Of a stretch of DNA of 64,000 bases, positions 1 to 13,530 are shown piece by piece (within the stretch, counting starts at the first letter, position 1; each line of letters begins with the position of its first letter). The notes beneath the pieces are model-generated. The model had not been told where the DNA came from. It saw only the letters and a program-made list of their open reading frames with translations, and ran no database searches. A program made the position numbers and the translations under genes. Origin of the DNA: Lutjanus erythropterus (taxonomy: Eukaryota > Chordata > Actinopteri > Lutjaniformes > Lutjanidae); NCBI GenBank assembly GCA_020091685.1, contig CM034603.1:37800102-37864101 (forward strand). The letters are read 5' to 3'.

Positions 1-521
1 ACCTTTTATGGCCTCATGAAAGACAATTAAAAGCATCTGTCACCCTGTGGCGCTGCAGATAATTGGTTTGCCAAAACTGATCGGTGGATAACTCCCTCTC
101 AGCTGGAGATGAGCGACTCCGGGAAGAAAGTGAACGGACATCAGTGAGAAACACTCCGTAGGTTGATCCAATCTGGCCTTGAAAAATATAATCTGTCAAA
201 CACACTCTGTCTTGGCATTTCGTTTTTGGGACGCTCATACTCAAAATGAGCAAGCAGGTGGTCAGCATGTTCTTCATAACCTGAAAGAGCACCTTGATTT
301 TACAAAGTGTTTCATGCCTGAGGCTCATTTAAAACTCCAAGAACCAACCGACGAGGCAAACATTTCAAATTAATCTCTTTTTCAAAAAGCTTGACATCTC
401 ATTATAGGTTTCTGGAAAACTATTTTAGCTTGGATACTTGATTTATCTTACAGATTCATGAACAATGACTTTGAAAAGAACACTATTGGAGTTAGTTTTG
501 ATGTAGAACTGAAGACATTAA

Positions 522-814
522 AGGTCCAGTGTGTAAGATTTACTGGGATCCAATGGCACAATACAGCAAAAATGGAATGTGATATTTAAAAGTATTTGTG
601 TATGATCACCTAAAAATAAGAATCATTGTGTTTTTGCTACATTAGAATGGCTAGAATCGGCTCCTCATCCATGGAGGCTGCCATGTTGAATGGCCATGTT
701 TCTACAGTCTCCCAGAACAGACAAACCAAACACTGGCTCAAGCTGCTGAAAGCGAGAAGAGGTATTTGCAACCTGCAAAGTCCCCACTAGATGCCTCTAA
801 ATCACACTGGTCCA
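522..814. mobile_element. Non-autonomous DNA transposon with inverted ends (GGTCCAGTGTG type)
   Basis: Begins GGTCCAGTGTGTAAGATTTA and ends with the imperfect inverse, TCTAAATCACACTGGTCC. The interior (CCATGTTTCTACAGT, then AACAGACAAACCAAACACTGG) matches a repeat I recall as common in percomorph fish. About 290 bp; no coding capacity. Confidence 0.65.
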
Positions 815-2893
815 TAACATTTTGGTATGATCAATCAAACTAGCAGGGGGAAAAAAAGGACAATTAATTTTTTTTTTTAAATTATCTTAAAACAGAGTCA
901 GTCTACAGGCATGCTAGCAGTTCTGCTCCGCTAGCATCAACTTTGTTTGATGATTCTCAGCGTCCTCTCAGCCCGTCTGTCCCACTGCGCTCCTAAAAGT
1001 TTGAGCTGTCAGAAACAGCAGAAAGACCTCACACATGCATGAGCCACATCCAAGATTGGTCATGTAATATCTTTAATGTGTTTGATTGGTGTTATTTAGT
1101 GTGTTCACTGTGGGGTGCATTAAATCACTCAATGATTCAGGTAGCTGTGACCTTTTTTTTGAAGTATGCCGAGGTACAACAATCCTTACTTTAATTTATA
1201 ATGATGTCATCCTCATAGATAATAAAAACTACTCCATACATGCAAACTTTGACTATGATATCTGGACTTTTGTCATGAAGTGAGAGTACAGGGAGGATCT
1301 GACATGAACAAATGAGTAAGTCAGAGAAACCAACTTCAACTTCTCACAGGAAACAGTTTTCATGAAGTACAAAAGCATCAAAAACCAAATCCTGTATGCA
1401 ATAATCTCAGAAACGCCCACCGCCGCACGTCCTCATGTTTATTAAAGGAACATAAGTGTCATCAATCAGCACCATCTGCATGGAAATAATTAAAACTGCC
1501 TGATATGTAAAAACCTGGAGGTGGCTACGTTTCTGTGCCAAAAACATGATTAATGTTGTTCCTGCTGCTGTCTGCTGTGTTTTGAATAAGTTTTTTTTTT
1601 TTTTTTGCACAAAGCATGAAGAACATTCTGTCATTTATCATCTGTTTCTTTCTGCTTCATTACGAGGAATAAAACGCTTGTTAAACAGCGTCAAAACACA
1701 CACGGCTTCACCCAGAATTCAACATCCTCATCCTGGTACGTTACTTAAATTCGTACTGATTGGAAAGAAAATAAAAAACAAAGTTTTAGTCCTGTGTTCA
1801 TTCAACAAGTTGCTTTTTAGTTTGATAAAGTGTTTCCACAGTTTAAAGACAGGATTTACTGAATCAATCAAACACCAATAACAGTATTTTTGTACATAAA
1901 CAGTCAAACGTTTACTTAATAATTTGACAAAATGAAATCTTTTCTAAGCTTTTTGTCAAACTAATCTTTCCAAGGTCTAAAGTGAACTTTCAAGCCAGAA
2001 TCATGAATAAGTATTGCAGTAAATACAAAATACCTTAAATATTGCTGATAAAGAAGTTATATTTTATCTATTTATTGACTCTTCTCAATGCTTTCAGGTA
2101 TTTATTGGTTTTCAAAGTATTTTATTCTTAAAATATTATTGTTCAGTGTCACAAGTTCAATATAGAGACGGAAAGTCAAAACCTGGGCAAATGAAACCAA
2201 AATTATCTGAGTTGAGAGATACGACCAGAGGGAATATCACAATATTTTGGACCAAATATGTCAATATCAAGGTAAAGGCAAATAACAGAACAGCTACAGT
2301 AACAGGAAGTTCAGGAAGTTACATCGCTTCACTGTAATGCTGCCTTAAAACCAGGAAAAGATACTTGTGTCATGTGACAATATAATAATATCCAAAAAAT
2401 CTAAGACCATATGTAATTTCATTTAACATATCTTGTCCAGCCCCATTACTGGACTGTAATCATTGATGCATTAATATGTTCTTCACCTCAGATTAATTAA
2501 TTACAGGGCGGGTTCTATGCGATAACTGACAGACATGTTGGTGACATCACTGGTCTTCGCTGCTCTGATTGGTTGCAGGTCTCTCTAATTGTCAGCAGGT
2601 CTGTCCAGCACAACACCTTCGACTCCAGACTAAATATGGATCATGATTCTGTTACTGCTGTGCCAATTTCACACCTAAAATGTTTTCAGAAACATATTTT
2701 TGTGGCTGCTCAGCTGTTAAATGAGAAAGATTGTGATCAGGTAGCCGCCATTTTGAGTCCTGCTTGAAAATTTGAAGGGAATTTGTGTGGTTGTTGTTGC
2801 TCTGATTGGGTTGTGGGTCTGTCCACAAGAAGCATTTTGGTCTGTCAATCAGTCTGGTGACGGCAGAGTAAACATACTTAGTTACTTTCCCCT

Positions 2894-3208
2894 AGGGCTG
2901 CACGTTATGATGAAAAAAAAAGTCATACTGCGACTCTTTTGACTGAAATTGTGATTGCTGTGCAGTGCAGTTACTGGATCATTTCTGCATTACAATTTTC
3001 ATTCTTATGGGAAAAAAAAATATTAAAATGATGATAATGTGATATTTGTTGGGCAACGATCATCTCTGCAGCTCCACAGTATTTTACTGTAATGCTCACA
3101 CATTTTTCTTTTTTCACAAAATTGAAATGTAGTTCTGGTTCTGCAATTTGGATTCTGCACTCGGCCATATTGCGATTTTATTGTGATTGTGATTATTTGT
3201 GCAGCCCT
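2894..3208. mobile_element. Short element bounded by AGGGCTGCAC inverted repeats
   Basis: The 10-bp perfect inverted ends are AGGGCTGCAC (left) and GTGCAGCCCT (right). The interior is AT-rich with repeated GTGATT/ATTGCGA motifs. Related copies lie near 5.55-5.85, 7.88-8.07 and 48.29-48.64 kb. Confidence 0.65.
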
Positions 3209-5544
3209 GCTTTCTACCACTTATTATTTGTGAGACAGGCTGAATAACAAAGACTTTTCCATCCTGCACAACCACGACCCAAAACTCCACTTTAACCCTG
3301 ACATGTTGTGGAAACGGGCTCCACCAGCTCGTCACTATTCTCCTCCATGTTCCAGCCTCCTCACAGGAGGATTACTGAGGAGCTGATGTTGTTCTCATCA
3401 TCAGCTGCCCTGGATGAGAGCTTCAGCCGAGTGTAAACTGTAAACAGTGTCGACAGAACATCAATATTCATCTGCAGCTCTGTTAATGTCAGCGCTTCTC
3501 TTGAAATCTTAATCACGCCTGTTACAGGATATTTGTCGTGCATGCGAGTTTCCTTCCGCTAGACTTTGCGACGCAGGGGGTGACGAACACGTCCGAGCCA
3601 GTGAGCGTGCTCCATCAGCCGAGGCAGAAAGCGTTCTGAAAGGATCTCCCGGGAGGCCGGTGTTTAAAAGCCGCACAGAGGAGCAAATTATACAGAATGA
3701 TTTCATTTATCTTGGCGAGGGTGAGCGCACTCTGTCCTGACTGTCCCGACTAAAACTGCTGGACTGTTTGAGAGCATGTCAGTGTGAACAGAATAAAAAC
3801 TGCTCATGAGTAACGGCGTCCTGTTCTGTCGAGAAACAGCTGACTGTTATTAATTAGAAACCATCTCCGCTGTCATTTCAGGTGACATTACACCAAAAAA
3901 ACGAAGACTTTTGTTTACGACTTCTTTCACTTCATAACTCCACACACTGTACCTGCCGGCCTTCATCCAGGCACTCTGCCAACAGCTGCCTTTTTATTAC
4001 TGAGAGTAAAGCAGTGGAGCAGTGGAGCTGCTGATGTATCTACTGGAGTAAAACATCAATGTTATTGGAGTCTGTGCTTGTTTTAAGCATCACCTAGTTT
4101 GTGCTCGCTCTTCTGTCCAATAAACAAGTTCCTTGTGGGTCATGTGACGTGTCTAGATCACCAGAATGGCTGAAGATTTCCAGCATGTCACTTAGCAAAC
4201 ACGCCAACATCAGCTAACGTTGTCAATTCAGTGGGAAGCTGTCTGCCACAGTTTTTGAATGAACGGAGAAAAATGAATTTGCAGCTGGAACATCTGGTTA
4301 CTAACCGGCTGGTAGGAGAGAAGAGAGGACCTGCTTGGAGACGTTCCAGTGTGGGAAGGTTTATTTGAGCTTAAATAACAAATGTAAACCACAGAGAGAG
4401 AACATACTATATGTTCCTCCACAAAACTATGTCCCAAATAAAAAAGCTCTGTACCACAAAATTACACATCTGGAACATGTGGAGGACAGAGCTGCACCAA
4501 GTGACAAACTCATGTGAAGAAACTGTACAAGTGACTCTAATGTCAGAGACTCAGACTCATTGATCTCATTTGTTCTCAGAACGTTTCGCAGACAATCGAC
4601 ACGAGAGCCAGACAGAACGTCAACAACCGACTGTTTCTGACTAAAGATGACGTCTGTCATCGCAGTGGGACAGCTCATCGATGATTGTTTGTCTGTGGTG
4701 CGCTGCTGGTGTGCGCACGAAGCTGACGTCAACATGTTTCAGTCTCTGACTGACAGAACTGCTCTGAACTCAGGAAACACCTCTTTGATTCAAACAAACT
4801 TTGACAACAAGCCAGGAACAAAATATTTAGTGCACTTCCTCTTAAAATGAACCCACTGATTGCTGGGAGTCTTAAAATAAATGGACATGTGTCTGGGCAT
4901 CAAAGCTGCCGTTCCTCTGGTGGCCAGTAGAGCTGCACTTGTCCACTGCACTTCTCTGAAAACTATCAGTTGGCATATTTTTATGTACTTTTTGAAGCTG
5001 CAGGAGAGCTAGTGGGAAACTGCTGGTGCTGCTCATAGAATAAATTATTAATCTGGCAGTAAATGTACAGTTCACGTCACCGTGTGCCAGTTAATAAACG
5101 CTGCAGGTTCTCAAGACCAAGAAAAGTCTTGTCTGTTATTTTCCATCCTCTGGAAAAGTGACAGCGTTAGCCCTAAAATAAGCTGAGTCGGAAGAGCTAA
5201 TGCTAAGCTAATGCTAGCACTAGCAGTGTACCTTTATCTGCACATTGGCTACACAGGTTTTGTAATCCAGCTTTGAACTGCAGTGTCTTTTTGGAGACTT
5301 GACGATAAATCCAACACACAAAGTCATCTGTAGTTATTTATCCATATTTTGTGTGGAAAACAGTTATTGTTATTGTTATTGTTGTTAGCATGTTGTTAGC
5401 CGCCCACTGGCAGTCCTAGGGTTGAGTCTGTCGACCAATCAGAGGCTGTGTTTCTGACTTCTGTGTGACAGAACTGATTCATAGATGTCTTAATACGTCG
5501 ACGCCGTGATCTCAACATGAGATTAATCTTTAAAAATAAAATTT

Positions 5545-5853
5545 GTGGTACCCTGCTGAAGGCAATGTCCAAATTGCAGAACCACAAACAAATCGCAATT
5601 TTTGAAAAATGAGTGAGAAACATCAGTATAATGAGGTGCTGTGGTGCTGCATAGATGACCTGGCCTAAAAATCTTCTCCAGATGAAAGAAACCATGTTTG
5701 TTTGGTTCAGACCTCAATAAATGCCACATCATCTCGATTTTAATCATTTTCTATTTGTTGAACATGAAAATTGTGATGCAAAACTGATCATTTCCACTAA
5801 TTGTACCACGCAATTAATCACCAAATTACTTTTTTATCAAATTGTGCAGCCCT
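5545..5853. mobile_element. Degraded copy of the GGGCTGCAC-ended element
   Basis: The right terminus GTGCAGCCCT is intact at 5,844-5,853. The interior shares CAATGTCCAAATTGCAGAACCA-like sequence and ATGAAAATTGTGATGCAAAA with the copy at 48.3 kb. The left end is eroded. Confidence 0.55.
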
Positions 5854-7877
5854 ACTGTTCTGCTGCCCCAAATACTCAATCGAGCACCAAATGACTATTA
5901 ATCCGCCACTGAAAATAGTCCCCAACAAATGCACAATTCCCTCCTGTTTGCAGCTGTTTGAGGGTATTATTCAACCTTTTTTAAGCATGAGACTATGTTT
6001 GTGAGCTGTTTTTAAGTTTTCAGGAGGAACTTATAAGCCACAGACAGGAATTCATTCAGTATTGAGCGAGAGGGACAAACACAGTTGGTTTGGTCTTCAT
6101 ATTGGATTTGTTGACACTAATAAAAATCTAGAATAACAGCAGCCTCAATCCTTTAAGTTAGCTATTGGTTGCTGCTTGCACGTAACCTTCACTCATAGTG
6201 CCACGTTCGGAAAAAGAGAGAAAGCTGGCAGCGAGCGAATTCATAGCTGATGTCAGAAAGGCTGCAACCATCCCCTCCACACACTATGTTTTACAGTACA
6301 GTCATAATACCAGTGAATAATGGAGTGCTATAAATGCTTGATGCTTCTCCAGGGCTGTGTTTTCCCTTCAAACCCTGAACACAGCAGCCTGCTGCTTCCA
6401 ACAAAGTGCCACAAGCCATTTTGTTCCGTTTCTCCTGCAACAGTAAAAGCCTTCCTTTCTTCTGTTTTTCTGAGCAACAACAGTCCTGAAAGCAGCACAG
6501 TCAATTATCTGGTATCAAGACTCAGTGCAGTGCAACAAGGTGGAGTGTGTGAATTCGACTTTCTGAGCTCAGAATCAAGGTGTTTGGTTTGGTTAGTGAC
6601 TTGGAACATTTTCATTTGCCTCTGCAGAATATTTGCATTGTGCTCCAGCGTGTCGGAGAGCAGAGATCAGCGTGGCGGCGCGCTCATCTGCGAGGAAAAT
6701 GCTCCATTTCTCGACGCAAACAATGTGAGCAGCACAGGAGAAGGTGATTCAGTGGTTCATTAATAAAACATGACTGAGGCGGGTTATTCCAGACACTCCA
6801 GAGTGACAGCCAACGCTCATTTACATGACTGCTGTTTTTATCTTTTAAATATTTCATAAAAGCTAAAGAGGAGGAACAGTATAACACACTAATGAATTTA
6901 TGAATATTAGATATTAACACAGGATGCAAACATTATGCAAATGGAGTTAACTATAATCCCTGTCAGAATATAATGTAATAATATAATATTAAAGAGACAG
7001 GCCTGTAAAAGCTCACACCCATCATGGACACACAGCTCATTGGTATTTTCTGGGAATATCAGGACCTGATGTGCAGTGAACATTTAATATTTTAAATGGA
7101 AACATAGTAGTTTTTGTCCTACTTATTGTCCTTAAATTTAACTATTTTTGTCCAAGAACAATTAAGACATGCATAATTGAACGAATAAAACATCTATCAT
7201 TTGCAAACAGAATTTGTTCTTTCTACTCTTGAGCATTTCCACATTCCTCATTCGGTATCTTGTATTTTTTCCCCTGTTAAAAGCATTTTGGGGGAGTTTT
7301 TCCTGACTCTTTTAAGGGTTTACAGGACACACTGTACATTGCAATTATTGTAAAACCCTCTGAAATTCAAATTGTGATTTGGGGCAAAACAAATAAAATT
7401 TGACTTGACTTGACATTCCTTTATCTTCATTTTAAACACTGTGCAGCTCTTTTCACTAAGTGAAAGACAAATGACTTATTTTGTCTTTCTTCTGCTACTT
7501 GTTGCTGTTGAAGTTGTCAAGACTAACGATACTTTCTTCTTCTTTTTCGATGCAACGTGTTTAAAATGATGTAATATCTGTTTATTCCATTATCATTATT
7601 AAGAAATGATGGAAGTTCTCATTCAAGACCTAGTATTTTGTCCTTGTTACCAATATTTATTGATTTTGCAACAATATTGCAGAGGTGACTATTGGTGCTT
7701 TCACAAAATATGAGCACAATTAGATTTTTAATAAATAAAGGCAAATAACAGAACAGCTAAAACAATCTGGTAAATTCAAAGAATGGCATCAATTTACTGT
7801 AATCCAGCTTTTAAAAAGGAAAAGACAACACTTCTGCCACATCACAATATAACACAATCTAAGACAATATAGATTAC

Positions 7878-8065
7878 AGCTGCACAAGAAACCAAAATAT
7901 TTCCAAAATCACAATATGACCAAGAGCAATATCCTAACTGCAGAAACTACGATTAATAAAGTCAACATTTAAACATCTTTTGTTCAGTGAAAATAAAAAT
8001 TGTGATGCAAGAATTATCATTCCCACTTTTCGTGATTCATTTTTTTAACCATATCATCCAGCCCT
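7878..8065. mobile_element. Internally deleted copy of the GGGCTGCAC-ended element
   Basis: Runs from AGCTGCACAA to ATCCAGCCCT. The interior retains CAATATCCTAACTGCAGAAAC and AAAATTGTGATGCAAGAATT, aligned with the copies near 5.6 and 48.3 kb. Confidence 0.5.
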
Positions 8066-9789
8066 AATATAGATATACAGAATGGATATAATCAGGGAGC
8101 AAAAACTAATTGTAGAGTAAAAAAAATTACGATACATTGGACAATATTCCTTATACATATGTATATAATATAAGCACACTGAAACTGTGAACTTGCACTG
8201 GTATTTTTTAATAATTAATAACTATACATATATATATGAGAAGAACTACCAGTCTTACGTACAATGCAGCTTCAAAAACTCTTCGAAAAACTATGTTCTG
8301 TATAAAAATGTAAAATATCAGATATATCAATACAGAGCTGTGCAAGGCTAATATCTGGCTGATAATATCAACTGATATCAACTGATATATATCTGTCTGA
8401 CTGTAGATATCAACATAGTGCTCAGCTGAGCTGTTTTGAGTGTCAAGCAAAAGACATACTGAGAATCATTTTTTATACTCGTATCAAAGTTTAAGGTCCA
8501 GGTGTTGTGACAGCTCCAGTTGCTGTAGAATGTAAAGCATGTTGAGTGTATTTGTAATAAAATGTGATGTATAATTCAAAGCACCTTTCATAACAAGCAG
8601 CCTAAATCCCCGAAGACGCTGAATTTTAAAATATTACAGAATACAAGAAAAGATATTTTTCTCAGCAGAGGAAGTTGAAACCAGCTTCATTTTTACTGTT
8701 TTTAAGCGACAAACAATTTCAGAAAATGATTAATTGTCACCAAAACTGTCAAAAAAGGTTATTGATTCTCATTCGGTAAACTTTGATCCATACAAAGTCA
8801 CCATCGAGGAACATATGGATATGGACCCACAGCATGAACACAGTGATGACATATGCAATAAATATACATTCAAGCACAGCTGCAATATCATAATAACCTC
8901 CCTACAGACATATATATTGATACGACAGGAGATTAAAATACCTCCTATAGGTCCCAACACTCATGTTATATTGATTTTTCAGCGTCATGCGGGAATGTGA
9001 ATGTGATTTCTGTCATCTTTCACTCAGCTGAAAACTAATGAAGGGGCACAAACAGTCCACGAGACATTTGATCACATATTAAAGCCGCTATAATTAGACT
9101 CGTCTGATACCTGATGAGATGCAAAGGTCACTACAAACTCTGAGCAGCACGGAGGCACTGGAGTCACGGTGGGAATATTATTATTATTATAGGAGAACAC
9201 GATAAAGACAACACCGTGTAGGGATATTAGGGTAGACTGGGGACTGGTGCAACAGGGAACGAGGACCGCAACTAGTCTTAGTTCACTCAGACACAAATGC
9301 ATGTTTTATTGAAGTTTGTAGCTTTGCAAGATGTTCAGTTTTCCTGTCTCACACTGAAATACAGAGGGGTTGAAAAGCATCACTGACTGGAGGTAAACCT
9401 GTGCAGGAGTTAATTACTGAAATTGAATTTAATGTATTTTTAATATGTTGCAACTGTCCCCTTATCGTGTTTCAACTGTCACCAGAGATGGGGTCAGCTG
9501 CAACACACACACACACACACACAGTGAGAGAGGTTGTATGGTTTTAGTTAAATAGATTTTGTAGAGGGGTTTTATATAATATATATATAGATATATAGAT
9601 ATATATAGATATATACACACATATACATACATAGACGTTACTATCCAAAATGATATCAGGACACTGAAACAGTAAAGTAAAATAGAGCAAAATATGTGTA
9701 TATATATTCCACCTGACCTAGGAAAAAAGATAAAGTATACACAGAATGCTGCCTATAAAGTTAATGAATTAAAATAATTTGCACTATGT

Positions 9790-10815
9790 TCTGTTTAGTA
9801 ACTGAGAGCAATGTAAAAAGTGTTGCAACCATCCCCAGTCTCCCCTACAGCACTGACTTCATGGTTTACTGGAGCTGCAGGCTGATTTGTCAACATTATA
9901 TAAAGGTTATGATGCTTTTTCCCCACTATGAAAGGATCATCACAGCTTCACATGGAGGTTATGAAACCGTCTTGAGTTTAAAGTTAAAATCTGCTCTTCA
10001 AAACTGGCCAACCCTCCCCAACTCAACAAACAAGAGAGAGGGAAGACAGAGAGAGAATCTGCCATCAGCAAAAACAAAACAGTAAATCAGAGAGATGAAA
10101 TGTTATTTTCTGATTTTATCACAACATTTACGTTCTAAAACAAATAAACACACACACACATCTCTGCACAAAGCAATCGAAGCAATCCTCAGTCTGCTCT
10201 GCCTGTGTGTAAAACTCTTCAAGTGGTATGGGTAATTAGCAGACAGCTCTAAGTTTAATATATAAAAGTTTGGTTGGTCTGCTCCAAATAGTCTCTGAGA
10301 GACAAATGCAAAAAGGGTTGCAACCATGCCCAGTCTCCCCTACAGCACTGATTTCTCATGCAGCATTATTTACAGAAGCTGCAGGCTGATGTGTCATAGA
10401 TGTTATGATGCTTTTCTCTACTATGAAAGGGTCACCAAGGCTCAGTCAGAAATAAAAGGTTATTTTCTTCTTCCAGTTAGGATCTAAAACACATATAGAC
10501 ACATGCACATCTCCACACAAAGATGGATTTTGTGTGAATACAGTTGAAGCAATCCTCAGTCTGCTCTGCCTGTGTGTAAAACTCTTTAAGTGGTCTGGGT
10601 AATAAGCAGATAAATCTAAGTTAAATATATATGTTTTGGCCCAAATGGTCTCTGAGTAACTGAGAGAAATGCAAAAAGTGTTGCAACCATCCCCAGTCTC
10701 CCCTACAGCACTGATTTCTCATGCAGCATTATTTACTGGGGCTGCAGGCTGATGTGTCGACATTATATAAAGGTTATGGTGCTTTTCTCCGCTCTGAAAG
10801 TGGTTGTTGTAAAGG
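9790..10815. repeat. Three-copy tandem repeat, unit about 360-500 bp
   Basis: GTTGCAACCAT followed by CCAGTCTCCCCTACAGCACT recurs at 9,822, 10,317 and 10,680. Each copy is followed by GCTGCAGGCTGAT and a TTATGATGCTTTT-like stretch. A second shared block (CAATCCTCAGTCTGCTCTGC) precedes copies 2 and 3. The spacing is 495 and then 363 bp; copy 1 carries about 130 bp of extra, purine-rich sequence. The array abuts the first coding exon of the minus-strand gene, so it would sit at the start of its intron 1. Confidence 0.85.
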
Positions 10816-11640
10816 GTGCATGGAGCGCACACCCTCACCAGACGCATCACCACAGCAGAGCCACGCACAGCCACGCAGCAGCAGCAGCAGCGGTTCTCTT
10901 ACCTGTGCAGTCCTTCCCTTTGCCTTTGCACTCTCCGCTCTGTGGGTAATAAGACGCCCGAGCCTCCGGCAGGTAGAGCAGCACAGACAGCAGGCAGGCG
11001 GACACCAGGTACGGGACAACCCCGCCGGGACACCTCCCAGGGCCTGACACCATGATGCTGATGATGAGGATGGTCCAAACTCCAGACAGCCGGCTCACAA
11101 AACCACTCGCCTCTCGGTTCAGGTGAAAAAAACAAAACAATTTAGCGCAGTTAATCCCGGTGAAGACGCGGATGAAAACCAGCCCGGCTGCCTCACGCTG
11201 TGTCCCGCTGGAAGCAGAGCTCCACCGGCCGGAGAGCAGAAGGAGCGCAGGAGTCTGCGGTGAAGATGGAGGAATGTGCGGAGAGATCCTCGCCTGATTC
11301 CGCGTTCAGGAAGCCTCGGAGGCGGTCCGGTCTGTCCACAGAGAGAGCAGCATTCTCCCGATCCGTCCTCCCCCCGCGCACCGAAGCTCCGCGTCAGATT
11401 TATCTAACACAGCTTGTATCGCACACGCAGCTCTCCCTCCCCACCACCTCCTGACTCCCGGTCACACTGATGATCACGCCGCTCCGGCTGTGTTTTTCCG
11501 CGCGGTAATGAAGCGGAGCGGAGACGCGGCGCCGTAAAGAGAGCAGCAGCTGCAGCCACAACAAAGAGATCCGGACTGAGACTGAGGAGGAGAGGACAGA
11601 CAGCCTGGTCACGTGAGAGAATGCAACACTCCCCTCCACC
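10810..11640 (-). promoter_or_regulatory. CpG island, promoter and 5' UTR of the minus-strand gene
   Basis: A dense GC/CpG block covers the first coding exon and about 600 bp upstream of it. An E-box CACGTG lies at 11,610-11,615 and there are several GGCGG-like motifs. An in-frame extension above the ATG exists only from a TTG, so it is treated as 5' UTR. The island drops back to AT-rich DNA after about 11,640. Confidence 0.6.
10903..11053 (-). CDS. First coding exon of a secreted/membrane protein, candidate Tmeff1/2 family
   Basis: On the minus strand an ATG at 11053 in a strong context (A at -3, G at +4) opens 50 codons plus one base, ending at a clean donor (ACAG, then GTAAGAG). The product begins with a signal peptide (hydrophobic core about residues 13-28) and continues with a short segment containing GECKGKGKDCT. 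TMEFF proteins are type I membrane proteins with two follistatin modules and an EGF-like domain. Human TMEFF1 has a similar GKGK...NCS stretch just after its signal peptide, and in human TMEFF2 lies beside the ZIP10 gene in the same divergent orientation. No follistatin or EGF exon was found between here and the left edge, so most of the gene would lie outside, after a long first intron. An exon of some secreted protein is fairly secure; the family name is an inference. Confidence 0.5.
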
Positions 11641-13120
11641 TCCACGCCCCTAACGCACGCGCACATGCAAGCACTCACACCTTAAATACAAATGAAGCCC
11701 CACAGAATGCAGACAGACCATCAAGTGTTTTTAGACACAAAATCACATCACTGTGTTTCACCAAACAAGAGTCACAGGGACAGTTCAGACTTTTTCTGCA
11801 ATTTTGACCTCTGTGACTCCGATACCGATAGCTGTCTTACACATGAGACCCCCCCCTTTCTGAAATCCTTGAGATGTTTTCTGACTGGACCACAAGAAAG
11901 ACTGGAGGAAACACGCCACACCTATTAGTGTTCTTTGTGCCATGATCACTTTGTAATCTGGGACAAATGCCAAGCACAATGCCACCAATTTTTTAAAAAA
12001 AAACAAAGCTGAATATGTATTATTTAAAGAAATTTCATTAATTAATATAAATACAGAACTTACAAGGACAGTCCACCTCCAAACATTTTCCTCTGGTCTG
12101 CAGCGCTATTTATCCATCGTTTTTTTAATTTTTTAAATAATATTTTTGGGTGTTAGTTGTTCAGTTTTGAAGAAATCAGCTGTCCACTATAATGGGACCA
12201 AATGGCACTTGGCTTGTGGAGCACAAAGCACCAAAAAAATATGTAGGAACTACTGTCTTTCTACTAGAAATCCAGTAGATTCTACTGTAGAAAGAAAAAG
12301 TAGTAAAAATGCAGATTATTAGCAGGATTACAATTTTAGAATATATTTTAAAATAAAGAATGATATGCTACCATGTACAGTGCAAACATGTAACGCTTAA
12401 ATCAGTCTCTCCAGGAAGTTGCAATGTTACAATTGGAACAATTTTCACAAATTCAACTAATCTCTGTGAATTCTGCACGGCCTTGCAAATTTGTCCAAAC
12501 TCTGCAACTTTTCCGCACATCTGACCAATCATTGTTGCTTCCTGCAGGTTCTACCAATCATAGCATCACAACGAACCGACTCAATGTTTTGTTTTATCAT
12601 TCACAATTTTTTGCATTTTTTTTTTGTCACACGTACTGAAAAGAACATACTGTTTTGACTCCAAAAATATTTTGCTCCTTTGTGTAATATCCCCAGCTGC
12701 ACTTCTTCACTTGCTAATAAAACATATTTTGTTTTTGTAATTCGAGCCTTTTTGATGAGGTTACTAAGAGAGTGCACTTTGTTCTCCTTGGAACAAGTTT
12801 TCTTTGATTTTAATGAGTTATGCAAAAAAAAAAAAAAAAAAAAAGGAACTTCATTTTCATGGCCTCTAGTGAAAAAGTGCTTTGAATGGGTGGATATTTG
12901 AAAATGTTTTTGTCTTTGAATCAATCAATCAATCAATAATAGGAAAGAATAGCTGAACAAACTAATAAAACTACATAAAACATTATATCAGGCAAAACAG
13001 TTTCACCATATTTTATATTTGGGTAATCCAAAAGTAACAGAAAGTAATCAGGTTGCATTACTTTTACACTGTGATACTTAGATTAGATTACTGACTACAT
13101 TTTTTAACAGGCAAGAGGAA
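11641..13120. other. Intergenic, no gene seen
   Basis: AT-rich DNA. A 12,240-12,320 stretch (GTAGGAACTACTGTCTTTCTACTAGAAA) is related in its motifs to the MITE at 33.1 kb. There is a 20-base poly(A) at 12,825-12,844 and an (AATC)n run at 12,918-12,937. No open frame resembles a known protein. Confidence 0.5.
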
Positions 13121-13125
13121 TATTC

Positions 13126-13530
13126 TGTCATGGTTTTGGGTTTTTCATTGTCACTTCCTGTTTTATTTTGGTGCATTTTCAGTTGTGTGTCTCTGTTGTT
13201 TTTACTTCCTGTCTTTGTCTGTTTTCCCGCTCTTTTTTGATCACTGATTCTTTTCACCTGTTCTTCACTGCCCTCACCTGTGGCTTGTTATCCTCCCTCA
13301 CTCACTCGTTTGGTTTGTCTTCTCCTAGTGTGCTCTGGGATTCTGTTTGCTCGTGATTTTTGGTTCCCCCCTTGTATGGATTTTTGTTTTTTTCCTGCCT
13401 GGACTGAGGACTCTCCTGTGTTATTTGTGTAAGCTTTTGTTGGTTCTTTGTTTATGAAATATCTTTAAAACTGCTCCCTTCTGTCTGCGTGGTTTTAGGT
13501 CCAACCCCTGAAAATTCCTGAACTATAACA
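13126..13530. mobile_element. Solo LTR of an LTR retrotransposon with 5-bp target duplication
   Basis: The 405-bp block begins TGTCATGG and ends ATAACA (TG...CA). It is flanked on both sides by TATTC (13,121-13,125 and 13,531-13,535). The interior is pyrimidine-rich with repeated CTTCCTG and CACCTG motifs, as in teleost Gypsy-type LTRs that I recall. No internal retroelement genes adjoin it, so it is a solo LTR from recombination. Confidence 0.8.

Larger units (their letters stand above)
1..9785. other. No gene seen; presumed intron or flank rich in short transposons
   Basis: No open frame here resembles a known protein or a follistatin/EGF exon. Besides the elements listed separately, a dispersed repeat occurs twice (about 2,230-2,450 and 7,690-7,880), sharing GGCAAATAACAGAACAGCTA. 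AT-rich simple sequence lies at 9,570-9,640, with a (CA)n run at 9,503-9,523. A slightly CpG-rich patch at 3,530-3,680 carries no identifiable exon. Confidence 0.5.

Noticed and set aside
6320..6763. 147-residue plus-strand open frame
   Set aside because: Composition is ordinary and no domain or conserved motif is visible; no splice or promoter support.
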